DNA of 64,000 nt from Dactylorhiza incarnata (taxonomy: Eukaryota > Streptophyta > Magnoliopsida > Asparagales > Orchidaceae). The stretch is taken from assembly GCA_033032865.1 (NCBI GenBank), contig JAWHQI010000229.1, positions 1,884,501 through 1,948,500 on the forward strand, given 5' to 3'. The translations under genes and the position numbers were made by a program. Below the pieces are notes generated by a model that searched no databases, had not been told where the DNA came from, and worked only from the letters and a program-made list of their open reading frames with translations. Below, one piece after another: positions 24,686 through 39,600 of this stretch; the stretch's first letter is position 1; every line of letters begins with the position of its first letter.

Positions 24686-27600
24686 TACACACACACGAGC
24701 AGCTCCGCACGGGCTTCGCCCGTGCTTGCTGGCTCTTAGCGGGCTTCGCCCGCATTCGAGCGGGTTGTGCCTGCATATGAGCGGGTTGCACTCGCCTATA
24801 AGCGGGTTGCGCCCGCATATAAACACTTACCTTTTATTCAAAACATATACATATGAGTACTTAAAATGACCGTAAAAAATATGAATCAATATTCATAATT
24901 TTATTTTGTATAAAAATGTAAATTTTTACCTAAAAAAATAATTTCTCTCTCCCTTTCTCTTCTCTCCCCCTCTCCCTCCTATCCCTAAATGTAGGTATAG
25001 GAGGGCTATATTGATTCCCTCTCCCTCTCTCCCCTCTCCCCTCTCTCTTCTCTCTTTCTTTCTCTCTCTTCATTGGATGGCTGAGATCAAAAGCTTGTCA
25101 CATATTGGATGGCTAAGATTAATTCTACAACTCCAAACTACTTCTTTAGTGTAGTTAAAGATATATATACTATATTAAAAAGAAGTATGAATGACTAAAA
25201 AATTGCCTAGGTAAATAAGACATTGGGAAGATCATGGTCCTCCATCTTCATTTCTCAACTTAATTTAAAATTTCTCAAATTTTATTTCCAAAAGGAAACC
25301 CTGCAGCAGCCCGATATTTCATGCCTCCTCTCGCCTTCTCGCCCCTCACGTGTAGGGTCTTTGCCATCTAAAACATGAATATGTTTTGCCGTTAGGCCTT
25401 ACATGCTATGATACCTTGTTAGAATCAAAGCATCCAACCTAAAATCAATTAGTTAGAGTTGGAGAGGCCCGATATTTATATTAAGTGCACAAGACTATGT
25501 TAATTTTCGATGTGGGATTATTCTCAAATCTCCCAATTCATATAGTGATATAATGTCTTACATCTTCCGGTCACGTAGCGACTTTTAGCCAAATATTTGC
25601 CATGTCCTAGGAGAGACTACTTTCATGACAAAAATTGGGTGACTTTTTTTTCATTCTCATTGGTGATAGTTGAGTAACTCGAAAACTTCTTTACTGAGCA
25701 TTTATACAGTGTAATCAATTGATTATTTCCAATATGAACTCACGACATATTGAAACTAATGAAAAATAAGATATGCAAGAAGTTATGGTAGTTTATTACA
25801 TGATCTGGTTAATTTATTTGTTATAGTTCAGAACTTTATTTGTTGTAGTCAGTTCGATAAAACAAAGTAAACCAACAAAAGTAAGAAGCACTGATCTTTA
25901 CATTGATTTTCCACTCAGGATATTTATAAATCGTCTTACAAAGAGTTTGAGTACTGGTACAATACAAGCTAAAAATTCAGGCTTGAAAAACAAATGCAAT
26001 GCTTTTTTTTGTTATTTCCGCAGAATGAATCCATGTTCAGTAACAAAAAGTAGTCATCTATAAGTTAAAGTAGAAGGATCATACGAGATACTAAATAATA
26101 TAAAGAGCATACCATGTAGTAGTTCACAAAGCTCCCACTCTTTTTAGCAATAAATAGTGCTACCGCAAAGGCAATATCCTCGGCGGACCTTATGTATGGT
26201 TCGTCTCCATATACGTGGTAGCTTCAAGAGGAAAGAGACATACTTCAGACCCAAGTCAAGGTAGAAGAAAATAATCTCATGATGGCCAGCTATATGAAAA
26301 TGCAACAAAATGTAGCATAGCATGTTTGGTAACAAGAGATTAAGGCACCATTTAGGAGAGCGGTGTCAGTGGCTCCGGTGGAAAATGGATCTCCAATGAG
26401 AAATGAAGCTCAGAATAGAGTTTTTGGTCTTTCTCACTGCACCGGAGCTCAAAAATGGAGGTTACCCGCACACTCATTTTTTCCGTTGAGGTGAATAAAA
26501 AATGCCACCGGGGCAAAAACGGAGAACTAAATAGAGCCTAAGGCACCGGTTGAGAGAGCGGTATCCGTGGAGTCCTTCGATATGACATAGAACTCAAAAT
26601 TGAGATTTTGGCATTCACACCGTCCTAGAACACAAAAATAGAGGTTACTCGGACATTTCATTTCTTCGACGAGGTAAATAAAAAATGCCACCAAAGCCAA
26701 AATGGAGTAAGTACCAATCAGAGCCTAACTTCAGAAACGTGAAAAACAACTTATTGTGGCTTCATGGATAGATAAAGATAATGATCGCCATCAAATTTAG
26801 AAATAGGATGTACCAATAAAGTTTTCAAAGCACATGGACCATATTACCCAGAAGTGAATATTGCTGGCGACTTACAAAGATGTCCAGTTTTCGGTCCACA
26901 ACGATGGCTTATTCGGTGAATTTGGACCTTTAAATGTTTCGCCACAATTCATCCCATTACAGGTATTGATCTGTGTATAGGTAACACCGTGTTAAATATA
27001 AACTCGAGTATTATTCAAACGTGTATCAAAGAGTATATGACTTCCAAGTTATGGCACTAACCACAGGATCAGGGGCATCTTCTTGTTTGCACATCATCCA
27101 TGGGACACCAGTTTGAAGGCCAACAGCCATATTTGCAGCCCACTTCACATAAGATTTTCCTTTCTCATGGAACGCTGGCTCAGATGTTTGGTATTCATTC
27201 TCAATCTACAAGAATTGAATTAGTAAATGAGTGAAGTTGTTGCACCAAACACTAAAGCAAGTCAATAGTAATAAATTTTGATAGAAATGGCATCACCTGG
27301 GAGAGTATAATTGGCCCTCCTTGAGAAGCATATAAGTTTTCACCCTTCATCAACTTTACTATATATGAGACAAACGCTTCCATGTGCATCTGCATGATAC
27401 ACACACAATAGCTCAACTAGACACTAAAATGAAAAGTTGTGTCAATTTCTTTTAATTTTTTATATGTGAAACAACTTCTATTCATGCGGATGTCAGAATT
27501 TGCAGATTAGTGAGAGGAAAAAAAGTAAAGGTTTTAATGTGTGATTAAGCAATTAAATTGGTTTAAAATGGACAACATTCATGAATTTTGTTAGACATCT

Positions 27601-30600
27601 ATGAAAATAAACAATTTTGTTACGAGGAAAACGAGATATATTATTATCTTTGTATGATAGATGCATAATCAGTGTGAGCAAGAAATGAAGACTAAGATAA
27701 TAATTCAGAAAAGTAATATGACGGTTATAATATGACTTTCCTATTTACTCTAAACTAAACATGTTAATAATGAAAGAAAAGGCGGTTCAGAACTGCAGCT
27801 TGGAAGGAAAATATGACTATAGTTAGGTGTGCCTGAGAAGTTTTAATGACTGGAGTTTAGCCGTCTAAGGCTCTGTTTGAGACAGTGGTGGGGGTGGAAA
27901 AGTTCTATTCCCACCACCACCGTTGTTTTAGAAGCGTTTGGTTTCCCCGTGGTGAGAAAAGTAATTGTGTCAAAAAAGTATTTTCGGGACTTTTTGGAAA
28001 ACTCTCCCAATTTTAAATAAGCTAGAAGTGATTTCCGCATTTTTATGCTTCACTTCTCGCATGTCAACATTCCCCTTCATCTCCTACTGCTTTTCCTAGC
28101 ACTGCTTTTCTGACTGCTCTAATCTCACTACTGGTTTGCCACCACCACTTTTCCTACCGCCATAGTCCCCGCAAATAGAGCCTAAGAGTGAGTTTCACCA
28201 ACAAAAGAGTATGGTTGACAATCTGAGACGTTGAAGAAAATGTTGTCTAACCAGAGAGCAGGGTCAGCATCTTGAGAGAAAATTTATGTAACCTGAGAGT
28301 ATGTTTGACAAAGATTAATTTCAATAGCATGAAAGAATGTTCTAAGAGCAAATTCAATAATCTTAGACCTTTTCAGTGAAGGCGGCAATAGCTAGTGCAG
28401 ATATGTAAGAAACAAATTCAAAGGAGTTGCATGTGCGGCGGGCAATGACTTAGATATGCTAACACTCGGCGAAGTTCAATTTGAAGATCAAAAGAGGACT
28501 GAGCAAGGAACCTTGACAGGTAAGATAAAGGTGAATTAGAATGAGGCCAATGAGACATAAGATTCCAAAAATTTCTAGGGCAAGGATTGCCCGGCCAAGG
28601 ATGTCATAATTCAGGTTTTAAAAAAATCCTTTTTACTGGGCACCTTCATATTTGCGGGAGAAGAATTTCCAGCTACAATTTGTTGATTAGGGCTTTTTGG
28701 CATATTGCACCCCCCATTTGCTCTTTTTGGCACTTTACACCTCAAAATTTTAAATGTGACACTTCCCCCCCCCCCCCCCCTTGCATTTATTTTTGCATTT
28801 TGCACATCATGCTTAAATTTAAGGGGTATTTGCGGTCTAGATGAGGCCAAAATTCCTTAAATTCAAGGGGCTATACCTGAAGGATTTGGGGGCGTTGAGA
28901 AAGAATCAGCGTATATGTTTATTGGCAAGGAAGCTCGACGAAAATACATTTCATTACAATGTCCTAGGATGCAAAATGTCAAAATATGTGCAAAATTGCA
29001 AATGGGGGTGGAAAGTGTCATATTTAAAATTTCGGGGTGCAAAGCAAAATGCGGATCAGGATTCTCTCCATTTGGGATCTCAAATGAAGGTTCATTTCAT
29101 GGTGTGGATGAATTCTCATTTGATCTAAGGGCCCGTTCGGTTCACTGGTTTTGAACCGTGGTTTTTGGTTTTGGGCTTAAATAAAAAAAGTTCGACGTTC
29201 GGTTTAGAGGTTTTGTCGCAGGTTTTGGAATTCCGCAAAACCCCGGTTTTCAGTAGCAGGCGTTTCCCAATTCTTATCCCGCGACCTAGTTTTTGACGGA
29301 AGAATGTCGGGCGACCTTCCCTATTATTCTCGCCGCGCCAAACGCCGTCGGGAGACCTCGTCGTCGGGAGACCTCGCCGCCGATGACTGATGGAGGAGAG
29401 GAACATAACGTCGGCGGATGTAGCAGAGAATCTGATGCCGAAGAAGATCACGAAGGAGCGTGTTTCCCTGGAGGACGAACATGGTGCTCATCTGGATGTA
29501 GACTGCGGAGAAGATGATGTCGGTTGCCCAGATGGGGAGAAGACGAAGGACGCTTTTGAGCTCTTCGACTTGGGTGACTGTGGTCTGCCTCCATTGATTT
29601 ATTACATGGGTAATGTTTCCTCTATCCTCCTCTGTTTGTACTGCTCCATTGTCAAAGAATCTGGATCCAATTTTTTAATGTCATCTATATGGCGTGAGGG
29701 TTAAAACAGAAGGAAAATCACAGGTTAATGCCACAAATTTCTTTTTACTTTTTAAGTAAAACGGGGTATTTCACCGGGAGAACCAAAAAGATGAAGTAAC
29801 TTCTTGACATTAGTGATAACACTTGTCTAGATTTCACAAATTAAGTAATAAAAATCTCTTTGAGCTTCAAACAATTCACAAAATTAAGAGAATCTACCAT
29901 CATTAAACATGTCCGGTCATAAAATTCTAATTACTGCAGCCGAACAACATAATTGGAATTCAGGAAAACCAAAATCTGATGGTTTTTGGTTTTACTGAAT
30001 TTCAATTCTTCAAAACCAAAACCAGCGGGCCGAACAGACCCTAATGGTGTAAAATTTTTTAATTAAACAAAAAAAATATAAAATAATGGGATTAGTGAAC
30101 CAGTCGGACTGGCCAGAAATAGAGCTGGACCGGATACTATTCCGCAAAGTGCCAAAAAAACCCGTTGATTAGCCATAAGACTTGCTTAGAGCTGATTGGG
30201 GAAGAACTTCCATCATCCAATGCCTGCTGGAAGCACTGCATTGCATCTTCATGATCCTCAATAATGCAAGAGACGTTTGTGTATTGCCTGAGGATCAGAT
30301 GATATCATGTTTTCTGGGAAGAAACAACATCCTTGACGGACTTAATCGGGTCAACTTCGGAGTTGCGACAACTCGAAGAAAAGCTCGGCCCGGCATGTGA
30401 TACTATCGACATCTAGGGGGGCTCCATGGAGGAGGCGGCCTCTGCGTTCTTGCGCGCGGGCTCGAAGAAGAAAAAGATGCGATCATGGTGTTACTGACCG
30501 ATTTGAGAGTGTCTCGGTATAGGATTCGAGAAGGGGCGAACCAGGTCGGAGGTGCGAAGCGGGTTTTCATGATTTGGGTACAGGGTTTAGGGAATATTGG

Positions 30601-33600
30601 CATCGCCGATAGCGGGGGCGGACGTCCTGCGTAGGATCGACTAGGGCGGGATGGCACTACAGCGGTGACCGTGCGGGAAGAGAGGGTGGTGAGGTCGCTG
30701 TGAAGCGTGCAGCGCGGCTACTCAGTGGTGGTGGTGGGCGTGGTGGGGCAGAGCTCGCGAAATGCCTTGGAACCGTTCCATTTGGTCTCAAATGGACCCA
30801 AGACGCTTCACAGTTCATACGGAAACTCGGATAGCAAGAGAAACGAATAGTGGGAGGAAGAAGAGAAACGAACGGCAGGGAAAGATCGCCGGAGACAAGA
30901 GAGACGAAGAGAGGGAGGAACAGAACGAAATTTGAGAAAGAAATTATTTCATGGGCGGCTGATATGGATCCGGATCCCCTGGAGTTTTTCGGGTGGAGTT
31001 CGCGATTTGAGTCCGATTCGTGTTGAATCGTAAAAAGTGGTTAACACGAAAGTTGTAGATCTTCCCGAGACGAATAACTTTCATGTTAAACATTTTTTGA
31101 TATTTTTCGGGGTCAGTTTTTTCGGGGTCTAAATCGGGGGCCTAAACGACTTCATATCAAAAAATGTTTAACATGAAAGTTATTCGTCTCGGGAAGATCT
31201 ACAACTTTCGTGTTAACCACTTTTTACGATTCAACACGAATCGGGCTCGAATCGCGAACTCCACCCCCTGGAGTTACCCTAAGAACTCCAGGGGATCCGG
31301 ATACGGCTGATATTAGCACCGCGGTTTTGGCGTTGAAATATAATAAAAGAACACATCATTTAAATCGGACCTCTCATTGAATTAGCGATTGCCGTTGGAT
31401 CATCTGGATAGGCGTGCACAAGGCTTTAAACACGGAGCATTGTTATTGTTGGGATATGACGCGGAAACCATTCCCTAGACGCAATCAAATTTAATACAGG
31501 GTAACAAGCGCATGAAATCTGAACAAGAAACGCTGCATATATAAATCATAGAACTGCAAAAACAACAAAAAGAAATGTACCGGCGTCCGTTACAGAATAC
31601 ACCGCGGAGAGCCGGACTCGCTCGACCCGCGGGAGAGATAATAATCTGGACTGCAATCCGCTAGCACAGCGGACGCACAAGGTTCACCGAGAACCTTCAA
31701 CGTCGACGTCCGACGTTCAACCGCACCACCACCGGAGAAGCACCGTCGAGGCCAACTGCACTCGCGCACGCCATCGACATCAAGCCGCATCACCGGAGAG
31801 AAACTACCTCAAGGCAACTGCACCCCGCATGCCTTCGCCACCACGCCCGCACCACATCATCTCCTCCAAGACCGGAAAACACCCTCTCCTCCAAGGCCGG
31901 CGGCTATCATCTCCAAATCCGGGGGATACGTCGAGGATTCTGCATGGGAGGAAGAAATATAGCGAGATCGGCACCACCAACGCCGATGCCACCGCACGGG
32001 GTCACACCACCGGCAACCACAGGCGGCGGCGGCGGCCCTTCTACCCGAGCGCGGTCTTCTCTCTACACGGTGGCTTCTCCCTCGAATGTTATAAGCGGTT
32101 CTCTCCAAAGCATGGAGGCGGTTTTTCTCTCATGGAGATTTCCTTCTTCGCGCCATCATCCAGAAAAGGACCACGGCTGGTTCCTTTATAACCTCACGCA
32201 AGAGAAAGAGAGAGGCTTCTCTCTCTTTCTAAAAGAAAACTGAAAATTGCGGACATTTTTTTTTTCTGAATTGATTTTTCCATACAAGAGAGAAAGAAAG
32301 TCTCTCAATTTATGTCATCCATGGCGTTTCCCAAAACGAAAAACTGGATCCGGTTTGGATACGGATTCGAACCAAAAATAACAATCACCAGCTTGGTTCG
32401 GGATCAGGATCCACCACCTGCACGAAACAATCAACTGCACCAAGCAACTCTGCACGTAGCATCACCTCAGTCCGAGGCATCAGCCGACCAATACTCATCT
32501 CTGCTCTGGCTCAACCTGTGAACGTCGTCGCAACCTGCTCGTAGAAACTGACTCGTAAACCCTGAGTCCCAGAAGGACGATCTTTTGCACCACCACGACA
32601 ATCCACCATGTCGTCCGCAGAAATTATGGGTGCACCACCACATATCATAGTCCCCATCAGCCGGTACAAACTACCGCACTGCACAACTCTCCTGAGCATG
32701 GTATGCCCTCACTCCACAATCAGGACTCCACCTCGGGCCACCCAACTACAGCCACCTGAATCCAATCCGCTCAGTAGTGTTAAACATCTAGCAGTCATAG
32801 TCGCACAGACTCTCAGTGATGGTGAGGACCTCATCACCCTGCACCCTGACCCAGCTGTCACCCAGTCCGCACCTGGTCTCGAGACCCTTTTGCATGCTGC
32901 GAACTTGCACTCCTGTGTGACTGCACTGTCTGCAATGGTAAAATACCATACCCTCCTTCGGCCTGGATCGAGATCGTGCTCCACTCAATCCCTTGTCAAA
33001 CTGCCTCACCTTACCCATCCGCTGCTGCTAAGATATGATCGCCCTTAGAAGTAGGGCACACTAACATCTGTCTGGATAGCACTGCGATCGTGACCTCCAC
33101 CAGCTCCACCGTATCCTTCTCATACAAGAGCATCGTCACAAAGACCTGGTAAAAAAAAGTGAGCGAGGAAGGAGTGAAAAAAGGGTCTTCACGTCCTCCT
33201 CCGTCTCTGCACAAGCTGCCTCTAACTGGCACAGAAACCAAATTTGAACACGTCTTGTGTTCCTCCAGATAATCACCTCCCTGTAACAAATCCGCGGTTA
33301 TCATGACCATCTCATGAAGTACCACATGTCATAGGTCAAACCCACCATTGTCGCACTTCTTAAAAAAAAACACTGTCGAGATTCACGTTCTTCCCTGTCA
33401 TGGTTGTCCTACGGCACGACCAGGAGACCTGATTAATTCAAAGATCAGATTTGAAAAGATGGGGAGCGGACCTAGTCGTCACCCACCACTGTCAAACCTT
33501 TCCTCGAATGTCCAATCAGTCGCCTACGAACCTGACTCTGATACCACTTGTTGGGATATGACGCGGAAACCATCCCCTAGGCACAACCAAATTTAATACA

Positions 33601-36600
33601 GGGTAAGAAGCGCATGAAATCTGAACAAGAAACGCTGCATATATAATCATATAACTGCAAAAACAACATGAAGAAATGTACCGACGTCCGTTAAAGAATA
33701 CACCGCGGAGAGCCGGACTCGCTCGACCCGCGGGAGAGATAATAATCTGGCCTGCAATCCGCTAGCACATCGGACGCACAAGGTTCACCGAGAACCTTCA
33801 ACGTTGACGTCCGACGTTCAACCGCACCACCACCGGAGAAGCACCGTCGAGGCCAACTACACCCGCGCACGCCATCGACACCAAGCCGCATCACCGGAGA
33901 GAAACTACCTCAAGGCAACTGCACCCCCGCATGCCTTCGCCACCACGCCCGCACCGCATCATCTCCTCCAAGACCGGAAAACACCCTCTCCTCCAAGGCC
34001 GGCGGCTATCATCTCCAAATCCGGGGGATACGTCAAGGATTCCGCATGGGAGGAAGAAATATAGCGAGATCGGCACCACCAACGCCGATGCCACCGCACG
34101 GGGTCACACCACCGGCAACCACCGGCGGCGGCGACCCTTCAACCCGAGCGCGGTCTTCTCTCTACACGGTGGCTTCTCCCTCGAATGTTATAGGCGGTTC
34201 TCTCCTCCAAAGCATGGAGGTGGTTTTTCTCTCATGGCGATTTCCTTCTTCACGCCATCATCCAGAAAAGGACCACGGTTGGTTCCTTTATAACCTCACG
34301 CAAGAGAGAGAGAGAGGCTTCTCTCTCTCTAAAAGAAAACTGAAAATTGCGGTTGTTTTTTTTTTCTTTTTCTGAATTGATTTTTCCATACAAGAGAGAG
34401 AAAGTCTCTCTCAATTTATGCCATCCATGGCATTTCCCAAAAGAAAAAACTGGATCCGGTTTGGATCCGGATTCGAACCAAAAATAACAATCACCACCTT
34501 GGTTCGGGATCCGGATCCACCACCGGCACGAAGCAATCAACTGCACGAAGCAATTCTGCACGTAGCACCACCTCAGTCTGAGGCATCAGCCGACCAATAC
34601 TCATCTTTGCTCTGGCTCAACCTGTGAACGTCGTCGCAACCTAATCGTAGAAACTGATTCGTAAACCCCGAGTCCCAGAAGGACGATCCTCTGCACCACC
34701 ACGACAATCCACCATGTCGTCCGCAGAAATCATGGGTGCACCACCACATATCATGGTCCCCATCAGCCGGTACAAACTACCTCACTGCACAACTCTCCTG
34801 AGCATGGTACGCCCTCACTCCACCATCAGGACTCCACCTCGGGCCACCCAACTGTAGCCACCTGAATCCAATCCGCTCAGTAATGTAAAACATCTAGCTG
34901 TCAGAGTTGCACAGACTCTCAGTGATGGTGAGGACTTCATCACCTTGCACCCTGACCCAGCTGTCACCCAGTCCGCACCCTGGTCTCGAGACCCTTTTGC
35001 ACGCTGCGAACTTGCACTCATGTGTGACTGCACTGTCTGCAATGGTAAAATACCTTACCCTGCTTCGGCCTGGATCGAGATCGTGCTCCACTCAATCCCT
35101 TGCCAAACTGCCTCACCTTACCCATCCGCTGCTGCCAAGATATGACCGCCCTTAGGAGTAGGGCCCACTAACATCTGTCTGGATAACACTGCGATCATGA
35201 CCTCCACCAGCTCCACCGTATCCTTCTCATACAAGAGCATCGTCACAAAGGCTGGGTAAAAAAAAATGTGAGCAAGGAAGGAGTGAAAAATGGGTCTTCA
35301 CGTCCTCCTCCGTCTCTACACAAGCTGCCTCTAACTGGCACAGAAACGAAATTTGAACATGTCTTGTGTTCCTCCAGATAATCACCTCCCTGTAACAAAT
35401 CCGCGGTTATCATAACCATCTCATGCAGTACCACCTGTCATAGGTCAAACCAGCCATTGTCGCACTTCTTCAAAAAAAAAACACTGTCCAGATTCACGTT
35501 CTTCCCTGTCATGGTTGTCCTACGGCACGACCAGGAGACCAGATTAATTCAAAGATCAGATTTGAAAAGATGGGAGCGGACCTAGTAGTCACCCACCACA
35601 GTCAAACCTTTCCTCGAATGTCCAATCAGTTGCCTACGAACCTGACTCTGATACCACTTGTTGGGATATGACGCGGAAACCATCCCGTAGGCGCAACCAA
35701 ATTTAATATAGGGTAACAAGCGCATGAAATCTGAACAAGAAACGATGCATATATAAATCATATAACTGCAAAAACAACATGAAAAAATGTACCGACGTCC
35801 GTTACAGAATACACCGCGGAGAGCCGGACTCGCTCGACCCGCAGGAGAGATAATAACCTGGAATGCAATCCGCTAGCACAGCGGACGCACAAGGTTCACC
35901 GAGAACCTTCAACGTCGACGTCCGACGTTCAACCGCACCACCACCGGAGAAGCACCGTCGAGGCCAACTGCACTCGCGCACGCCATCGACACCAAGCCGC
36001 ATCACCGGAGAGAACTACCTCAAGGCAACTGCACCCCTGCATGCCTTCGCCACCACGCCCGCACCGCATCATCTCCTCCAAGACCGGAAAACACCCTCTC
36101 CTCCAAGGCCGGCGGCTATCATCTCCAAATCCGGGGGATACGTCGAGGATTCCGCATGGGAGGAAGAAATATAGCGAGATCGGCACCACCAACGCCGATG
36201 CCACCGCACGGGGTCACGCCACCGGCAACCACCGGCGGCGGCGGCCCTTCAACCCGAGCGCGGTCTTCTCTCTACACGGTGGCTTCTCCCTCGAATGTTA
36301 TAGGCGGTTCTCTCCTCCAAAGCATGGAGGCGGTTTTTCTCTCATGACGATTGCCTTCTTCACGCCATCATCCAGAAAAGGACCACGGCTGGTTCCTTTA
36401 TAACCTCACGCAAGAGAGAGAGAGAGAGGCTTCTCTCTCTCTCTAAAAGAAAACTGAATATTGCGGCCATTTTTTTTTTCTGAATTGATTTTTCCATACA
36501 AGAGAGAGAGAGAGAGAGAGAAAGTCTCTCTCAATCTATGCCATCCATGGCGTTTCCCAAAAGGAAAAATTGGATCCGGTTTGGATCCGGATTCGAACCA

Positions 36601-39600
36601 AAAATAACAATCACCACCTTGGTTCGGGATCCGGATCCACCACCTGCACGAAGCAATCAACTGCAACAAGCAACTCTGCACGTAGCACCACCTCAGTCCG
36701 AGGCATCAACTGACCAATACTCATCTCTGCTCTGGCTCAACCTGTGAACGTCGTCGCAACCTGATCGTACAAACTGACTCGTAAACCCCGAGTCCCAGAA
36801 GGACGATCCTCTGCACCTCCACGACAATCCACCATGTCGTCCGTAGAAATCATGGGTGCACCACCACATATCATGGTCCCCATCAGCCGGTACAAACTAC
36901 CGCACTGCACAACTCTCCTGAGCATGGTACGCCCTCACTCCACCATCAGGACTCCACCTCGGGCCACCCAACTGTAGCCACCTGAATCCAATCCGCTCAG
37001 TAATGTAAAACATATAGCTGTCAGAGTCGCACAGACTCTCAGTGATGGTGAGGACCTCATCACCCTGCACCCTGACCCAACTGTCACCCAGTCCGCACCC
37101 TGGTCTCGAGACCCTTTTGCACGCTGCGAACTTGCACTCATGTGTGACTGCACTGTCTGTAATGGTAAAATATCATACCCTCCTTCAGACTGGATCGAGA
37201 TCGTGCTCCACTCAATCCCTTGCCAAACTGCCTCACCTTACCCATCCGCTGTTGCCAAGATATGACCGCCCTTAGGAGTAGGGCCCACTAACATTTGTCT
37301 GGATATCACTGCGATCGTGACCTCCACCAGCTCCACCGTATCCTTCTCATACAAGAGCATCGTCACAAAGGCCGGGTAAAAAAATGTGAGCGAGGAAGGA
37401 GTGAAAAAAGGGTCTTCACGTCCTCCTCCGTCTCTGCACAAGCTGCCTCTAACTAGCACAGAAACCAAATTTGAACACGTCTTGTGTTCCTCCAGATAAT
37501 CACCTCCCTATAACAAATCCGCAGTTATCATGACCATCTCATGCAGTACCACCTGTCATAGGTCAAACCCGCCACTGTCGCACTTCTTCAAAAATAAAAC
37601 ACTGTCCAAATTCACGTTCTTCCCTGTCATGGTTGTCCTACGGCACGACCAGGAGACCCGATTAATTCAAAGATCAGATTTGAAAAGATGGGGAGCGGAC
37701 CTGGTCATTACCCACCACAGTCAAACCTTTCCTCGAATGTCCAATCAGTCGCCTACGAACCTGGCTCTGATACCACTTGTTGGGAAATGACGCGGAAACC
37801 ATCCCCTAGGCGCAACCAAATTTAATACAGGGTAACAAGCGCATGAAATCTGAACAAGAAACGATGCATATATAAATCATATAACTGCAAAAACAACATG
37901 AAGAAATGTACCGACGTCCATTACAGAATACACCGCGGAGAGCCGGACTCGCTCCACCCGCGGGAGAGATAATAATCTGGACTGCAATCCGCTAGCACAG
38001 CGGACACACAACGTTCACCGAGAACCTTCAACATCGACGTCCGACGTTCAACCGCACCACCACCGGAGAAGCACCGTCGAGGCCAACTGCACTCGCGCAC
38101 GCCATCGACAACAAGCCCCATCACCGGAGAGAAACTACCTCAAGGCAACTGCACCCCCGCATGCCTTCGCCACCACGCCCGCACCGCATCATCTCCTCCA
38201 AGACCGGAAAACACCCTCTCCTCCAAGGCCGGCGGCTATCATCTCCAAATCGGGGGGATACGTCAAGGATTCCGCATGGGAGGAAGAAATATAGCGAGAT
38301 CGGCACCACCAACGCCGATGCCACCGCACGGGGTCACACCACCGGCAACCACCGGCGGCGGCGGCGGCCCTTCAACCCGAGCACGGTCTTCTCTCTACAC
38401 GGTGGCTTCTCCATCGAATGTTATAGGCGGTTCTCTCCTCCAAAGCATGGAGGCGGTTTTTCTCTCATGGCGATTTCCTTCTTCACGCCATCATCCAGAA
38501 AAGGACCATGGCTGGTTCCTTTATAACCTCACGCAAGAGAGAGAGAGAGAGAAGCCTTCTCTCTCTAAAAGAAAACTGAAAATTGCGGCCGTTTTTTTTT
38601 TTCTTTTTCTGAATTGATTTTTCCATACAAGAGAGAGAGAGAAAGTCTCTCTCAATTTATGCCATCCATGGCGTTTCCCAAAAGGAAAAACTGGATCCGG
38701 TTTGGATCCGGATTCGAACCAAAAATAACAATCACCACCTTGGTTCGGGATCCGGATCCACCACCTGCACGAAGTAATCAACTGCACCAAGCAACTCTGC
38801 ATGTAGCACCACCTCAGTCCGAGGCATCAGCCGACCAATACTCATCTCTGCTCTGGCTCAACCTGTGAACGTTGTCGCAACCTGATCGTAGAAACTGACT
38901 TGTAAACCCCGAGTCCCAGAAAGACGATCCTCTGCACCACCACGACAATCCACCATGTCGTCCGCATAAATCATGGGTGCACCACCACATATCATGGTCC
39001 CCATCAGCCGGTACAAACTACTGCACTGCACAACTCTCCTGAGCATGGTACGCCCTCACTCCACCATCAGGACTCCACCTCGGGCCACCCAACTGTAGCC
39101 ACCTGAATCCAATCCGCTCAGTAATGTAAAACATCTAGCTGTCAGAGTCACACGGACTCTCATTGATGGTGAGGACCTCATCACCCTGCACCCTGACCTA
39201 GCTGTCACCCAGTCCGCACCCTGGTCTCGAGACCCTTTTGCACGCTGCGAACTTGCACTCCTGTGTGACTGCACTGTCTGCAATGGTAAAATATCATACC
39301 CTCCTTCGGCCTAGATCGAGATCGTGCTCCACTCAATCCCTTGCCAAACCGCCTCACCTTACCCATCCGCTGCTGCCAAGATATGACCGCCCTTAGGAGT
39401 AGGGCCCACTAACATCTGTCTGGATAGCACTGCGATCGTGACCTCCACCAGCTCCACCGTATCCTTCTCATACAAGAGCATCGTCACAAAGGCCGGGTAA
39501 AAAAATGTGAGCGAGGAAGGAGTGAAAAAATGGTCTTCACGTCCTCCTCCGTCTCTGCACAAGCTTCCTCTAACTGGCACAGAAACCAAATTTGAACACG

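Noticed and set aside
24700..24822. Rho-independent-type terminators from GC hairpins
   Set aside because: These are repeated hairpins in a plant intron with no T-run logic; bacterial terminators do not apply.
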